From NCBI RefSeq assembly GCF_022627325.1, contig NZ_JAETZZ010000002.1:62001-126000 (forward strand): a DNA stretch of 64,000 bases, written 5' to 3'. Source of the stretch: Pseudomonas putida (GTDB taxonomy: Bacteria; Pseudomonadota; Gammaproteobacteria; Pseudomonadales; Pseudomonadaceae). The position numbers and the translations under genes were made by a program. The notes under the pieces are model-generated. The model saw only the letters and a program-made list of their open reading frames with translations. It was not told where the DNA came from and made no database searches. Shown one piece after another: positions 17,633 through 26,932 of the stretch. Every line of letters starts with the position of its first letter. Position 1 is the stretch's first letter.

Positions 17633-18694
17633 ATGCAAGCCTCGAACCTCGCTCTGCCCCTGACCCAGCCAAACGCTGCCAACACCACCGTCAGCCGTCG
17701 TCTGCCCAGCCCGCACCTGCTCAAGCAGCAGATGCCGCTTCCAATCGAACATGCCCAGCACGTCCAGGCCCAGCGCCAGGCCATTCGCGCCATCCTCGAA
17801 GGCCGCGACCCGCGCCTGCTGGTGGTCGTCGGCCCGTGCTCGCTCCACGACCCGCGCTCGGCCCTTGAATACGCCGACCGCCTGGCGGCCCTGAGCCGCG
17901 AAGTCGACGACAAGTTGCTGCTGGTGATGCGCGCCTATGTGGAGAAACCGCGCACCACGGTGGGCTGGAAAGGCCTGGCCTACGACCCGCACCTCGATGG
18001 CAGCGACGACATGCATGGCGGCATCGCCCTGTCCCGCGGCTTGATGCTGAACATGATCGAACGCGGCCTGCCGATCGCCACCGAGCTGCTGCAGCCGCTG
18101 GTGGCCGGTTACTTCGATGACCTGTTGGGCTGGGCGGCGATTGGCGCGCGGACCACCGAATCGCAGGTCCATCGTGAGATGGTCAGCGGCCTGGCGTTGC
18201 CGGTCGGCTTCAAGAACGGCACCGATGGCGGTGTCGCCATCGCGTGCGACGCGATGCGCAGCGCCGCCGCCGCCCACCGCCATTTCGGCATGGATGCGCA
18301 AGGGCACCCGGCAATCATCGAGACCCTGGGCAACCCGGACACCCACCTGGTACTGCGCGGCGGCCACAAAGGCCCGAATTACGACAGCACCAGCATTGCC
18401 CAAGCCCGCCAAGGGCTGGCCAAAGCGGGATTGCAGGCGCGGATCATGGTTGATTGCAGCCATGCCAACAGTGGCAAAGACCCCGCGCGTCAGCCGGCGG
18501 TGTTCGAGGAGGTGCTGGCCCAGCGCCTGGCCGGCGACACATCGATTGTCGGGGTGATGCTTGAAGGCCACCTTTTCGACGGGTGCCAGGCGCTGGGCAA
18601 AGGCCCGCTGAAGTACGGCGTGTCGATCACCGATGGCTGCCTGGGCTGGGAAGCGACACAAACCCTGCTGCGCGAGGCTGCGACACGTATGTAG
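17633..18694 (+). CDS. aroF: 3-deoxy-7-phosphoheptulonate (DAHP) synthase, class I
   Basis: A 353-residue class I (AroFGH-type) aldolase joining phosphoenolpyruvate and erythrose 4-phosphate, the first step of the shikimate pathway. Visible blocks are VVVGPCSLHDP, MRAYVEKPRTTVGWKG, FKNGTDG, LRGGHKGPNYD and the metal/substrate site MVDCSHANSGKD. AGGGAA precedes the ATG. It sits behind two aromatic-rich leader ORFs and a terminator, so expression is probably set by aromatic amino acid supply. Which amino acid inhibits the enzyme cannot be decided by eye; the Tyr-rich second leader suggests tyrosine. Downstream is a parvulin gene. Confidence 0.93.
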   Translation: MQASNLALPLTQPNAANTTVSRRLPSPHLLKQQMPLPIEHAQHVQAQRQAIRAILEGRDPRLLVVVGPCSLHDPRSALEYADRLAALSREVDDKLLLVMRAYVEKPRTTVGWKGLAYDPHLDGSDDMHGGIALSRGLMLNMIERGLPIATELLQPLVAGYFDDLLGWAAIGARTTESQVHREMVSGLALPVGFKNGTDGGVAIACDAMRSAAAAHRHFGMDAQGHPAIIETLGNPDTHLVLRGGHKGPNYDSTSIAQARQGLAKAGLQARIMVDCSHANSGKDPARQPAVFEEVLAQRLAGDTSIVGVMLEGHLFDGCQALGKGPLKYGVSITDGCLGWEATQTLLREAATRM

Positions 18695-18773
18695 GAGCCG
18701 TACAGCAAGCCTTGCGAGACTTTTCCCAAGCAAGTGCGCTAGGCTTGCCCTTTTCACCCAAGGAGTAGTACCC

Positions 18774-19055
18774 ATGGCACGCGCCACTGCCCGTCACATC
18801 CTCGTCAGCAGCGAAGACAAGTGCAACGAACTGAAAGCCCAGATCGAAGCCGGTGCCGACTTCGCTGAAATCGCCAAAGCCAACTCCACCTGCCCGTCCA
18901 GCCGCCAGGGCGGTGACCTGGGCTCGTTCGGCCCAGGCCAGATGGTCAAGGAGTTCGATACCGTTGTGTTCAGCGCCCCGGTCAACACCGTGCAAGGCCC
19001 GGTCAAGACCCAGTTCGGCTACCACCTGCTGGAAGTGACCAGCCGCCAGGACTAA
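18774..19055 (+). CDS. ppiC: Small parvulin-type peptidyl-prolyl cis-trans isomerase
   Basis: A 93-residue single-domain parvulin (MARATARHILV…FGYHLLEVTSRQD), the size of E. coli PpiC, with the family blocks CPSSRQGGDLGSFGPGQM and FGYHL. Cytosolic, with no signal peptide. The start at 18774 has AAGGAG upstream; the frame is open to 18633 but that part overlaps aroF. A second parvulin of the same type lies at 29482. Confidence 0.93.
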   Translation: MARATARHILVSSEDKCNELKAQIEAGADFAEIAKANSTCPSSRQGGDLGSFGPGQMVKEFDTVVFSAPVNTVQGPVKTQFGYHLLEVTSRQD

Positions 19056-19068
19056 GTCCACGCTGACC

Positions 19069-20994
19069 ATGACCACCTCTGGGGGAGCGGCGTTGCCCGC
19101 GAATGCGCCCGTGCAGGTAACACCGTTGCCTGGCCAGGCCTTTTCGCGGGCACGCCAGCTCCCCCAGGCGTTTCTGGGGCTCGTCCTGGCCTGCATGGGT
19201 TTTACTGCCCTAGCCGAACCGACCCACGCCCTCACCGTCTACGGTGAAGCCCCGCGCTACGCCCAGACGTTCCGCCACTTCGACTACGTCAACCCCAACG
19301 CCCCAAAGGGCGGCACCCTGCGCCGCTCAGCTACCGAAATCGGTCAGTTCGACCACATTCTGCCGTACATCGACAAAGGCATCGGCGTCAGTGAGGTCGA
19401 TGGCTGGCTGTACGCGCCCTTGGCAGTGCGTTCGTTCGATGAGCCCTACACCGTCTATGGCCTGATCGCCCGGCGCATGGATCGCGGCCCCCGGGACGCC
19501 TGGCTGCGTTTCGATATCGACCCCAGGGCAACCTTCGCCGACGGCAAACCCGTGCGTGCCGAGGATGTGCGCTTCAGTTACGCCAAACTGATGAGCGAGG
19601 GCAGCCTCAAGTACCGGACCCAGTTCGCCGATGTGGCGGGTGTGACGGTCGAAGGCCCACACCGCGTGCGCTTCGACTTCAAGCAGCCCCACGGCCGCAC
19701 CTTGCCCCTGGACCTTGCCAGTTTGCCGGTCCTGCCCGAACACGACTGGAAAAACCGCGACTTCGCCAACGGCGCCGGCTTTGACACCCCGGTCGGCAGC
19801 GGCCCGTACCGCATCGGGCGGATCGACAATGGCCGTAGCATCACCTTTGAGCGTGACCGGCACTGGTGGGCCAAGGACCTGCCCGTCAGCCGCGGTCGTT
19901 TCAATTTCGAGCGCATTCGCGTCGAGTACTTTGGCGATACCGAAGTGGCGCGCCAGGTGCTCAAGGGCGGTGGCTACGACTACAACCGCGAGTTCTCGGC
20001 CACGGCATTCACCCTGGGTTACAACGGTGCACAACTGGATGACGGCCGGCTGCAGCGCGCCCACCTGGGCCCGGCCAAGCCACAGACCGCCCAGGGCTTC
20101 GTGTTCAACCTGGACAGGCCGCAGTTCAAGGACCGCCGCGTGCGCCAGGCGCTGGCCATGCTATGGGACTTCGAGTGGAGCAACCGGCAGATGATGCGCA
20201 ACCTGTACATCCGCCAGCAGAGTATCTTTTCCAACACCCCGCTGGCGGCGCGTGAACTGCCGGATGCCGGTGAACTGCAATTGCTTGAGCCGCTGCGCGG
20301 CAAGGTACCGGACGAAGTGTTCACCCAAGTCTTCACGGCACCGGTAACCGACGGTTCGGGGATCGTGCGCACGCAGCAGTTGCAGGCCCTGGCCCTGCTG
20401 CAACAAGCCGGCTGGCAGCCTGAGGGTGATCACCTGGTCAACGCCGAAGGCCAGCCACTGACATTCACCTTCCTCAATGGCCAGGCCGGCCTGGAGCGCC
20501 TGCTGCTGCCCTGGAAGCGTAACCTGGCGCAGATCGGGGTTACCCTGAACATCCGCAATGTCGACTCGGCCCAGTACGTCAATCGCCTGATGGCCCGTGA
20601 CTACGACCTGATTGTCACCGGCTACCCGGTCACCCTCTCGCCGGGTGCCGAGCTCTACAACTATTTCGGGTCTGCGGCAGCCAACGACCCAGGCTCGAAC
20701 AACCTGATGGTGCTCAAGGACCCTGCGGTGGACAGCCTGATCGACGGGCTGGTGCGCGCCGACACCCAGGCTGACATGCTGCATCACGCCCATGCGCTGG
20801 ACCGTGTGCTGCAATGGAACTACTACTGGATTCCCAACTACTACCCGCCAGGCAGCTCGACCGTGTGGTGGAACCGCTTCGGCCTGCCCAAGGTCCAGCC
20901 TGCTTATGACGAAGGGCTGGACAGCTGGTGGGAAGTCAGCCCTACCGCCCTGACCAACGCACAGATGGCCGAGCGCCAGAAGGCTGCGCCATGA
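19069..20994 (+). CDS. Periplasmic peptide-binding protein of an ABC importer (YejA-like, SBP family 5)
   Basis: 641 residues; family 5 extracellular solute-binding protein resembling YejA, which delivers microcin C-type or other peptides. The mature part begins near [19 protein letters not shown] after a hydrophobic signal segment ([15 protein letters not shown]). The N-terminus is odd: the first ~32 codons are made of an inverted pair of REP-like sequences (19081-19165), and the ATG at 19069 has no clear ribosome site. The true start is therefore uncertain; the only later ATG cuts the signal segment. The stop overlaps the permease start by 4 bases (ATGA). Confidence 0.85.
   Translation: MTTSGGAALPANAPVQVTPLPGQAFSRARQLPQAFLGLVLACMGFTALAEPTHALTVYGEAPRYAQTFRHFDYVNPNAPKGGTLRRSATEIGQFDHILPYIDKGIGVSEVDGWLYAPLAVRSFDEPYTVYGLIARRMDRGPRDAWLRFDIDPRATFADGKPVRAEDVRFSYAKLMSEGSLKYRTQFADVAGVTVEGPHRVRFDFKQPHGRTLPLDLASLPVLPEHDWKNRDFANGAGFDTPVGSGPYRIGRIDNGRSITFERDRHWWAKDLPVSRGRFNFERIRVEYFGDTEVARQVLKGGGYDYNREFSATAFTLGYNGAQLDDGRLQRAHLGPAKPQTAQGFVFNLDRPQFKDRRVRQALAMLWDFEWSNRQMMRNLYIRQQSIFSNTPLAARELPDAGELQLLEPLRGKVPDEVFTQVFTAPVTDGSGIVRTQQLQALALLQQAGWQPEGDHLVNAEGQPLTFTFLNGQAGLERLLLPWKRNLAQIGVTLNIRNVDSAQYVNRLMARDYDLIVTGYPVTLSPGAELYNYFGSAAANDPGSNNLMVLKDPAVDSLIDGLVRADTQADMLHHAHALDRVLQWNYYWIPNYYPPGSSTVWWNRFGLPKVQPAYDEGLDSWWEVSPTALTNAQMAERQKAAP
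19081..19165. repeat. Inverted pair of REP elements inside the 5' end of the binding-protein gene
   Basis: GGGGGAGCGGCGTTGCCCGCGAA (split: GGGGGAGCGGCG at 19081, TTGCCCGCGAA to 19103) faces TTCGCGGGCACG…CTCCCCC (19143-19165). Both carry the P. putida REP core TTCGCGGGC…GCTCCC in opposite orientation with about 40 bases between them. They would form a large cruciform or hairpin between ppiC and the transporter gene, yet remain in frame with it. Confidence 0.75.
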
Positions 20995-22049
20995 CGTCCT
21001 ACATTCTGCGCCGCCTGCTGCTGATCATTCCCACGCTGCTGGCGATCCTGCTGGTCAACTTCGCCATTGTCCAGGCTGCCCCTGGCGGGCCGGTGGAGCA
21101 GGCCGTGGCCAGGCTGCAAGGCATCGGCGGCGGGGCACCGGGCGCGCGGGCCGAGGTGGTTCAAGGCCAATCCCGCGCCACCCGTGGTTTGGACCCGAAA
21201 CTGATCGAAGAGATCAAGCGCCAGTACGGCTTCGACAAATCGGCGCCTGAGCGTTTGTGGCTGATGCTCGGCCAATATGCGCGGCTGGATTTCGGCCAGA
21301 GCTTCTTCCGCGGTGCCAAGGTCACCGACCTGATCCTGGACAAACTGCCGGTGACCTTGTCACTGGGGTTCTGGGCCACGTTGATCACCTACCTGGTGTC
21401 GATCCCGCTGGGCATCCGCAAGGCGGTGCGCCACGGCAGCCGCTTCGACGCCTGGAGCAGTGCGCTGATCGTGATCGGTTACGCCCTGCCCTCCTTCCTG
21501 TTCGCCCTGTTGCTGATCGTGCTGTTCGCCGGTGGCACCTCGTTGAACTGGTTCCCGGTACGTGGCCTGGTTTCAGAGCACTTCGACCAGCTCAGCCTGC
21601 TGGGCAAAGTCGCCGACTACTTCTGGCACCTGGTGCTGCCGGTGGGGGCACTGGTGGTCGGCGGGTTCGCTACGCTGACCTTGCTGACCAAGAACGCCTT
21701 CCTCGACGAAATCTCCCGTCAGTACGTGGTCACAGCGCGGGCCAAAGGCCTGAGCGAGCGCCGGGTGCTGTACGGCCACGTACTGCGCAATGCCATGCTG
21801 GTGGTGCTGGCCGGCTTGCCGCAGGCGCTGATCACGGTGTTCTTTGCCGGGTCCCTGCTGATCGAGGTGATTTTCTCACTCGATGGCCTCGGCCGCATGA
21901 GCTACGAGGCAGCGGTCTCGCGTGATTACCCGGTAGTGTTCGGCACGCTGTTCATCTTCACCCTGGCCGGCCTGTTGATCCGCCTGATCGGTGATTTGTC
22001 GTACACCTTGCTCGATCCGCGCATCGACTTCGACGCGAGGGCGCACTGA
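20991..22049 (+). CDS. yejB: ABC transporter permease, YejB-like
   Basis: A 352-residue inner membrane permease. The N-terminus [21 protein letters not shown] and the long periplasmic insert before helix 2 ([30 protein letters not shown], residues about 45-80) are typical of YejB. The EAA-type ATPase contact loop is around [15 protein letters not shown]. Its ATG overlaps the binding-protein stop, and its stop overlaps the next permease by one base (TGATG): a tightly coupled operon. Confidence 0.88.
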   Translation: MTSYILRRLLLIIPTLLAILLVNFAIVQAAPGGPVEQAVARLQGIGGGAPGARAEVVQGQSRATRGLDPKLIEEIKRQYGFDKSAPERLWLMLGQYARLDFGQSFFRGAKVTDLILDKLPVTLSLGFWATLITYLVSIPLGIRKAVRHGSRFDAWSSALIVIGYALPSFLFALLLIVLFAGGTSLNWFPVRGLVSEHFDQLSLLGKVADYFWHLVLPVGALVVGGFATLTLLTKNAFLDEISRQYVVTARAKGLSERRVLYGHVLRNAMLVVLAGLPQALITVFFAGSLLIEVIFSLDGLGRMSYEAAVSRDYPVVFGTLFIFTLAGLLIRLIGDLSYTLLDPRIDFDARAH

Positions 22050-23065
22050 TGCTCTCGCCGGTTTCGCGTCGCCGACTGCAACGCTTTCGTCGCAACCGTC
22101 GTGGCTGGGTGTCGTTGTGGCTGTTCGCTGGCCTGCTGCTGCTCAGCCTCGGCGCAGAGCTCGTGGCCAACGACAAACCCTTGCTGCTGGGCTACAAGGG
22201 CGAGCTGTACATGCCTGCGCTCAAGCGCTACAGCGAGCAGCAGTTTGGTGGCCAACTGCCGTTCCAGCCGGACTACCGTAGCGCGTATGTACGCCAGTTG
22301 ATCGAGGGCCAGGGTGGCTGGATGCTGTTCGCACCGATTCCGTTCAGTGCCGACACCCCTAACTATGACCTGCAGGTCCCCACACCAAGCCCACCGAGCA
22401 GCAGCAACTGGCTGGGTACCGACGACCAGGGCCGCGACGTGCTCGCGCGGGTGTTGTACGGCACCCGGGTATCGCTGCTGTTCGCTTTTGCCCTGACCGT
22501 GGTCAGCGTGCTGATCGGCGTCACCGCCGGGGCCCTGCAGGGCTATCACGGGGGTTGGGTGGACCTGCTCGGGCAACGCGTGCTGGAGGTGTGGTCAGGG
22601 TTGCCGGTACTGTACCTGCTGATCATCCTCAGCGGTTTCGTTGAGCCGGACTTCTGGTGGTTGCTGGGGATCATGGCGCTGTTCTCGTGGTTGACCCTGG
22701 TGGATGTGGTGCGTGCCGAGTTCCTGCGTGGGCGTAACCTGGAGTACGTCAAGGCCGCCCGCGCACTGGGCCTGCCGGACAGCCAGGTGATGCTGCGGCA
22801 CATCCTGCCCAATGCGATGAATGCCACGCTGACCTATGTGCCGTTCATGCTCACCGGGGCCATCACCACACTGACCGCATTGGACTTCCTCGGCTTTGGC
22901 ATGCCGGCCGGCAGTGCTTCGCTGGGCGAGTTGGTCACCCAGGGCAAACAGCACCTGGAGGCACCTTGGCTGGGCTTCACCGCGTTCTTTGCGCTGGCGC
23001 TGGTGCTGTCATTGCTGGTGTTTATCGGAGATGCCATGCGCGAGGCTTTCGACCCGCGCGTTTAG
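22049..23065 (+). CDS. yejE: ABC transporter permease, YejE-like
   Basis: 338 residues. The cytosolic basic N-terminus (RRRLQRFRRNRRGW), YejE-type periplasmic region with GYKGELYMPALKRY, NWLGTDDQGRDVLARVLYG, and the EAA loop EYVKAARALGLPDSQVMLRHILPN identify it as the YejE-type permease. In E. coli an ATPase gene yejF follows; here the next gene is a sigma-54 regulator, so this importer must borrow an ATPase encoded elsewhere. Confidence 0.88.
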   Translation: MLSPVSRRRLQRFRRNRRGWVSLWLFAGLLLLSLGAELVANDKPLLLGYKGELYMPALKRYSEQQFGGQLPFQPDYRSAYVRQLIEGQGGWMLFAPIPFSADTPNYDLQVPTPSPPSSSNWLGTDDQGRDVLARVLYGTRVSLLFAFALTVVSVLIGVTAGALQGYHGGWVDLLGQRVLEVWSGLPVLYLLIILSGFVEPDFWWLLGIMALFSWLTLVDVVRAEFLRGRNLEYVKAARALGLPDSQVMLRHILPNAMNATLTYVPFMLTGAITTLTALDFLGFGMPAGSASLGELVTQGKQHLEAPWLGFTAFFALALVLSLLVFIGDAMREAFDPRV

Positions 23066-23099
23066 GCTGGCGCGGCCATCACAGTTTCAGGGAACTGCC

Positions 23100-24482
23100 A
23101 TGCACGAAAGCAACACCCTCAAGGACTACCCTCAGGTACGGCAACTGGCGATCCGCTCGCTGTTCGAAATCATCGAGCAGTCCAGCGAAGGCACGGTGAT
23201 CGTCGACCGCGACGCGCGAATCGTGTGGATGAACGAACGCTACGCCCGGCGTTTTGGCCTGGCCGATGCAGCCAGTGCCATCGGCCAGCCATGCGAAACG
23301 GTGATCCCGGGCAGCCTGATGCGCGAGGTGGTGAGTAACGGCCGGCCGATCCTGCTGGACATGCTCGACACCCCCAACGAGCCACTGGTGGTCATGCGCC
23401 TGCCTATCCACGATGCCCAAGGGGCGCTGATCGGTGCCATCGGCTTTGCCCTGTTCGACCAATTGCGCAGCCTGTCGCCACTGCTCAAGCGCTATTCGAG
23501 CATGCAGCAGGAACTGGCCACGACACGCTCGCAGTTGCGCGCGCGCCAGGCCAAATACAGTTTTGCCCAATTCGTCGGCAGCAGCGCCGCGAGCCTTGAG
23601 GCCAAACGCCGGGCCAGGCGTGGCGCGGCCAGCGAATCACCCGTGTTGCTGCTTGGCGAAACCGGCACCGGCAAAGAGCTGCTGGCCCACGCCATCCACG
23701 CAGCGTCGGCACGTGCGCACAAAGCCTTTGTCAGCATCAACAGCGCAGCGATTCCCGAGGCGCTGCTGGAGGCCGAGTTCTTCGGCACGGCACCAGGCGC
23801 CTTTACCGGCGCTGACCGCAAGGGGCGTAGCGGCAAGTTGCAGTTGGCCGAAGGCGGCACCTTGTTCCTCGACGAAATCGGCGACATGCCTTTGGCCCTG
23901 CAAAGCAAGCTGCTGCGAGTGCTGCAGGAGAAGGAATACGAACCGGTGGGCTCGAACCAGATGCTGCGCAGCGACGTGCGTATCATCGCTGCCACTTCGA
24001 TCGATTTGCAGGCGGCCATCGCCCGCGGGGCGTTCCGTGCCGATCTGTATTACCGCCTGAATGTGCTGCCAATCCAGGCCCCGCCGCTGCGCGAGCGCCT
24101 CGAAGACCTGCCGGCATTGTGCGAGGCGATCCTCGCCGAGCTGGGCAGCCAGTTCGAGCTGGAGCCCGATGCGCTGCAATTGCTGGCACGCCATGCCTGG
24201 CCCGGGAACATCCGTGAGCTGCGCAACGTGCTGGAGCGGGCGACGCTGCTGGCGGACCAGCCGCGCCTTGCCGCCATGGACGTGCGCGAGGCACTCGGGC
24301 CGGTGACGCCCGTTGCTACGCCACCCCAGCGGCAAAGCTACCGCGATGCCTGTGCGCAATTCGAGCGCAAACTGATTGCCGATACCTTGGCCGAGCACGC
24401 CGGCAATGTGGTCGAAGCAGCGAAAGCATTGGGCTTGGGTCGTTCGACGTTCTACAAGAAAAGGCTGGCTTTGGGGGTGTAA
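23100..24482 (+). CDS. hbcR: Sigma-54-dependent activator with PAS domain (HbcR-like)
   Basis: 460 residues: N-terminal PAS sensor (about 20-115, EQSSEGTVIVDRDARIVWMNERYA), AAA+ domain with Walker A GETGTGKE, the sigma-54 contact loop GAFTGA, Walker B GTLFLDEIGDMP, R-finger region, and a C-terminal Fis-type helix-turn-helix (NVVEAAKALGLGRSTFYKKR). Start at 23100 has CAGGGAA upstream. It resembles P. aeruginosa PA2005 (HbcR), which with RpoN controls 3-hydroxybutyrate use; the next genes here are exactly such a pathway, headed by a -24/-12 promoter and palindromic upstream sites. The trigger ligand is not known from sequence. Confidence 0.88.
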   Translation: MHESNTLKDYPQVRQLAIRSLFEIIEQSSEGTVIVDRDARIVWMNERYARRFGLADAASAIGQPCETVIPGSLMREVVSNGRPILLDMLDTPNEPLVVMRLPIHDAQGALIGAIGFALFDQLRSLSPLLKRYSSMQQELATTRSQLRARQAKYSFAQFVGSSAASLEAKRRARRGAASESPVLLLGETGTGKELLAHAIHAASARAHKAFVSINSAAIPEALLEAEFFGTAPGAFTGADRKGRSGKLQLAEGGTLFLDEIGDMPLALQSKLLRVLQEKEYEPVGSNQMLRSDVRIIAATSIDLQAAIARGAFRADLYYRLNVLPIQAPPLRERLEDLPALCEAILAELGSQFELEPDALQLLARHAWPGNIRELRNVLERATLLADQPRLAAMDVREALGPVTPVATPPQRQSYRDACAQFERKLIADTLAEHAGNVVEAAKALGLGRSTFYKKRLALGV

Positions 24483-24588
24483 GTCTCTTTTTGGAGACTG
24501 ATGTTTCTAATCGGAGACAGCGCTTAACGCGCTGACAGGCGCAGCGTTTGGGTCGGATAATTGCCCAAGCCAGTCTCGAATGGGAGAC
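24482..24588. promoter_or_regulatory. Three palindromic upstream activator sites, GTCTC-N6-GAGAC
   Basis: Site 1 AGTCTC-N6-GAGACT (24482-24499), site 2 GTTTC-N6-GAGAC (24503-24518), site 3 GTCTC-N6-GAGAC (24573-24588). Centres are 20 and 70 bases apart, whole turns of the helix, and all lie upstream of a sigma-54 promoter. They are the probable binding sites of the adjacent Fis-type activator. Confidence 0.8.
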
Positions 24589-24639
24589 ACAGCCATCTTG
24601 TTTTCAGTAAAAAACCATACAAATCAATGACTTAAATAT

Positions 24640-24655
24640 TGGCACGATTCCCGCT
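24640..24655 (+). promoter_or_regulatory. Sigma-54 promoter of the 3-hydroxybutyrate operon
   Basis: TGGCACGATTCCCGCT: a perfect -24 block TGGCACG, with GG (24641-24642) and GC (24653-24654) separated by the required 10 bases. The first codon of the permease is at 24704, leaving room for a ~38-base leader. Confidence 0.85.
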
Positions 24656-24703
24656 ATCTCCCGGCTACCGATAACAACAAGACTTACCCAGGAGATCTAC
24701 CCG

Positions 24704-26095
24704 ATGACCGTGCTCATCGCTCTCGCCGCTTTGGCCCTGCTGATGCTGGCCGCCTACCGCGGTTACAGCGTGATCCTTTTCGCGCCCATCGCCGCCCTCG
24801 GCGCGGTGCTGCTGACCGACCCCGCCGCCGTAGCGCCCGCCTTCACCGGGGTGTTCATGGAAAAGATGGTCGGCTTCATCAAGCTGTACTTCCCGGTGTT
24901 CCTGCTGGGCGCAGTGTTCGGCAAGCTCATCGAACTGTCCGGTTTCTCGCGCTCGATCGTCGCCGCGGCGATCCGCCTGCTCGGCACGCGACAGGCCATG
25001 CTGGTGATCGTGCTGGTTTGCGCCTTGCTCACCTATGGCGGGGTATCACTGTTTGTGGTGGTGTTCGCGGTGTATCCGTTCGCTGCAGAAATGTTCCGTC
25101 AAAGCGATATACCCAAGCGCCTGATCCCGGCGACCATCGCCTTGGGCGCCTTCTCGTTCACCATGGACGCCCTGCCCGGCACCCCGCAGATCCAGAACAT
25201 CATCCCCAGCACCTTCTTCAACACCACCGCCTGGGCCGCGCCCTGGCTGGGGCTGATCGGCACGATGTTCGTGTTCTGCAGCGGCATGCTTTACCTGCAA
25301 CGCCAGCGCAACAAAGCCCAGCGCGCCGGCGAGGGCTATGGCAGCAACCTGCGCAACGAACCGGAGACTGCCGCCGACCTGACCTTGCCCAACCCTTGGC
25401 TGGCGCTTTCGCCGCTGGTGCTGGTGGGTGTGATGAACCTGCTGTTCACCCACTGGATCCCGCAGTGGTACGGCGCCAGCCATACCCTGCAGCTGCCGGG
25501 CATGAGTGCGCCGGTGAACAGCGACGTGGCCAAGCTCACGGCAATCTGGGCAGTGCAGGCCGCGCTTCTGGTGGGCATCCTGATGGTGCTGGTCTGCGCC
25601 TTCGGCGCCATCCGTGAGCGCCTGGCCGAAGGCACCAAAAGTGCTGTCGGTGGCGCCTTGCTGGCCGCCATGAACACAGCGTCAGAATACGGCTTTGGTG
25701 CAGTGATCGCTTCGCTGCCAGGCTTTCTGGTGCTGGCCGATGCCCTGCGCGGCATCCCCAACCCGTTGGTCAATGAAGCCATCACCGTGACGCTGCTGGC
25801 GGGTATCACCGGCTCCGCTTCGGGCGGCATGAGCATCGCCCTGGCGGCCATGGGCGACAGCTTCATCGCCGCGGCGAACGCCGCCAACATCCCGCTCGAG
25901 GTGCTACACCGGGTGGCCGCGATGGCCAGCGGCGGCATGGACACCCTGCCGCACAACGGTGCGGTGATCACCTTGCTGGCCGTCACCGGCTTGACCCACC
26001 GCGAGGCCTACAAGGACATTTTCGGTATTACCCTGATCAAGACCCTGGCGGTCTTCGTGGTCATCGCCACGTTCTACGCCACCGGCATCGTCTAA
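24704..26095 (+). CDS. GntP-family permease, probable D-3-hydroxybutyrate importer
   Basis: A 463-residue, 12-14 helix inner membrane transporter of the gluconate/GntP superfamily (blocks LLTYGGVSLFVVVFAVYPF, FTMDALPGTPQIQNIIPS, GITGSASGGMSIALAA). AGGAG precedes the ATG by 8 bases. First gene of the operon driven by the sigma-54 promoter; the following dehydrogenase makes 3-hydroxybutyrate or a related 3-hydroxy acid its likely cargo. Confidence 0.85.
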   Translation: MTVLIALAALALLMLAAYRGYSVILFAPIAALGAVLLTDPAAVAPAFTGVFMEKMVGFIKLYFPVFLLGAVFGKLIELSGFSRSIVAAAIRLLGTRQAMLVIVLVCALLTYGGVSLFVVVFAVYPFAAEMFRQSDIPKRLIPATIALGAFSFTMDALPGTPQIQNIIPSTFFNTTAWAAPWLGLIGTMFVFCSGMLYLQRQRNKAQRAGEGYGSNLRNEPETAADLTLPNPWLALSPLVLVGVMNLLFTHWIPQWYGASHTLQLPGMSAPVNSDVAKLTAIWAVQAALLVGILMVLVCAFGAIRERLAEGTKSAVGGALLAAMNTASEYGFGAVIASLPGFLVLADALRGIPNPLVNEAITVTLLAGITGSASGGMSIALAAMGDSFIAAANAANIPLEVLHRVAAMASGGMDTLPHNGAVITLLAVTGLTHREAYKDIFGITLIKTLAVFVVIATFYATGIV

Positions 26096-26106
26096 GGAGC
26101 GTTTGC

Positions 26107-26877
26107 ATGACCCTCAAAGGCAAGACTGCACTCATCACCGGATCCACCAGCGGCATTGGCCTGGGCATCGCCCAGGTGCTGGCCCGCGCCGGCGCCAACA
26201 TCCTGCTCAACGGTTTCGGCGACCCGGCAGCGGCGCTGGCCGAGGTTGCGCAACAGGGGGCGAAGGTTGCGCACCATCCGGCCGACCTTAGCGATGTCGC
26301 CCAGATAGAAGCCTTGTTCGCGTTTGCCGAACAGACCTTCGGCGGCGTCGACATCCTGGTCAACAACGCGGGCATCCAGCATGTGGCGCCGGTCGAGCAG
26401 TTTCCGCTGCAAAGCTGGGACAAGATCATCGCCCTGAACCTGTCGGCGGTATTCCATGGCACGCGCCTGGCCCTGCCCGGCATGCGTGCGCGCAACTGGG
26501 GGCGCATCGTCAACGTCGCTTCGGTGCACGGGTTGGTCGGCTCCACCGGCAAAGCAGCTTATGTGGCGGCCAAGCATGGCGTGGTCGGCCTGACCAAGGT
26601 CGTGGGGCTGGAAACCGCCACCGGCAATGTCACCTGCAACGCCATCTGCCCAGGCTGGGTGCTGACCCCGCTGGTGCAAAAGCAGATCGACGAACGTGCC
26701 GCCAAGGGTGTCACCCCGCAGCAGGCGCAAGAGGACTTGCTGGCCGAGAAGCAACCGTCATTGGCCTTCGTCACGCCTGAGCAGCTGGGCGAACTGGTAC
26801 TATTCCTCTGCAGCGAGGCCGCAAGCCAGGTCCGCGGCGCCGCCTGGAATGTCGATGGTGGCTGGCTGGCCCAGTGA
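26107..26877 (+). CDS. hbdH: 3-hydroxybutyrate dehydrogenase
   Basis: A 256-residue short-chain dehydrogenase oxidising (R)-3-hydroxybutyrate to acetoacetate with NAD+. Motifs: TGSTSGIG (about 11-18), [20 protein letters not shown], catalytic YVAAKHG (YxxxK) and the family's [22 protein letters not shown] region. It starts 11 bases after the permease stop with AAGGAG upstream. It also provides for use of the monomers of the storage polymer polyhydroxybutyrate. Confidence 0.93.
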   Translation: MTLKGKTALITGSTSGIGLGIAQVLARAGANILLNGFGDPAAALAEVAQQGAKVAHHPADLSDVAQIEALFAFAEQTFGGVDILVNNAGIQHVAPVEQFPLQSWDKIIALNLSAVFHGTRLALPGMRARNWGRIVNVASVHGLVGSTGKAAYVAAKHGVVGLTKVVGLETATGNVTCNAICPGWVLTPLVQKQIDERAAKGVTPQQAQEDLLAEKQPSLAFVTPEQLGELVLFLCSEAASQVRGAAWNVDGGWLAQ

Positions 26878-26932
26878 TGGGTGGCCTCGGCCTGGCGCGG
26901 CGCTTGCCATCGTTCAACTGCAAGGAGGCCCT

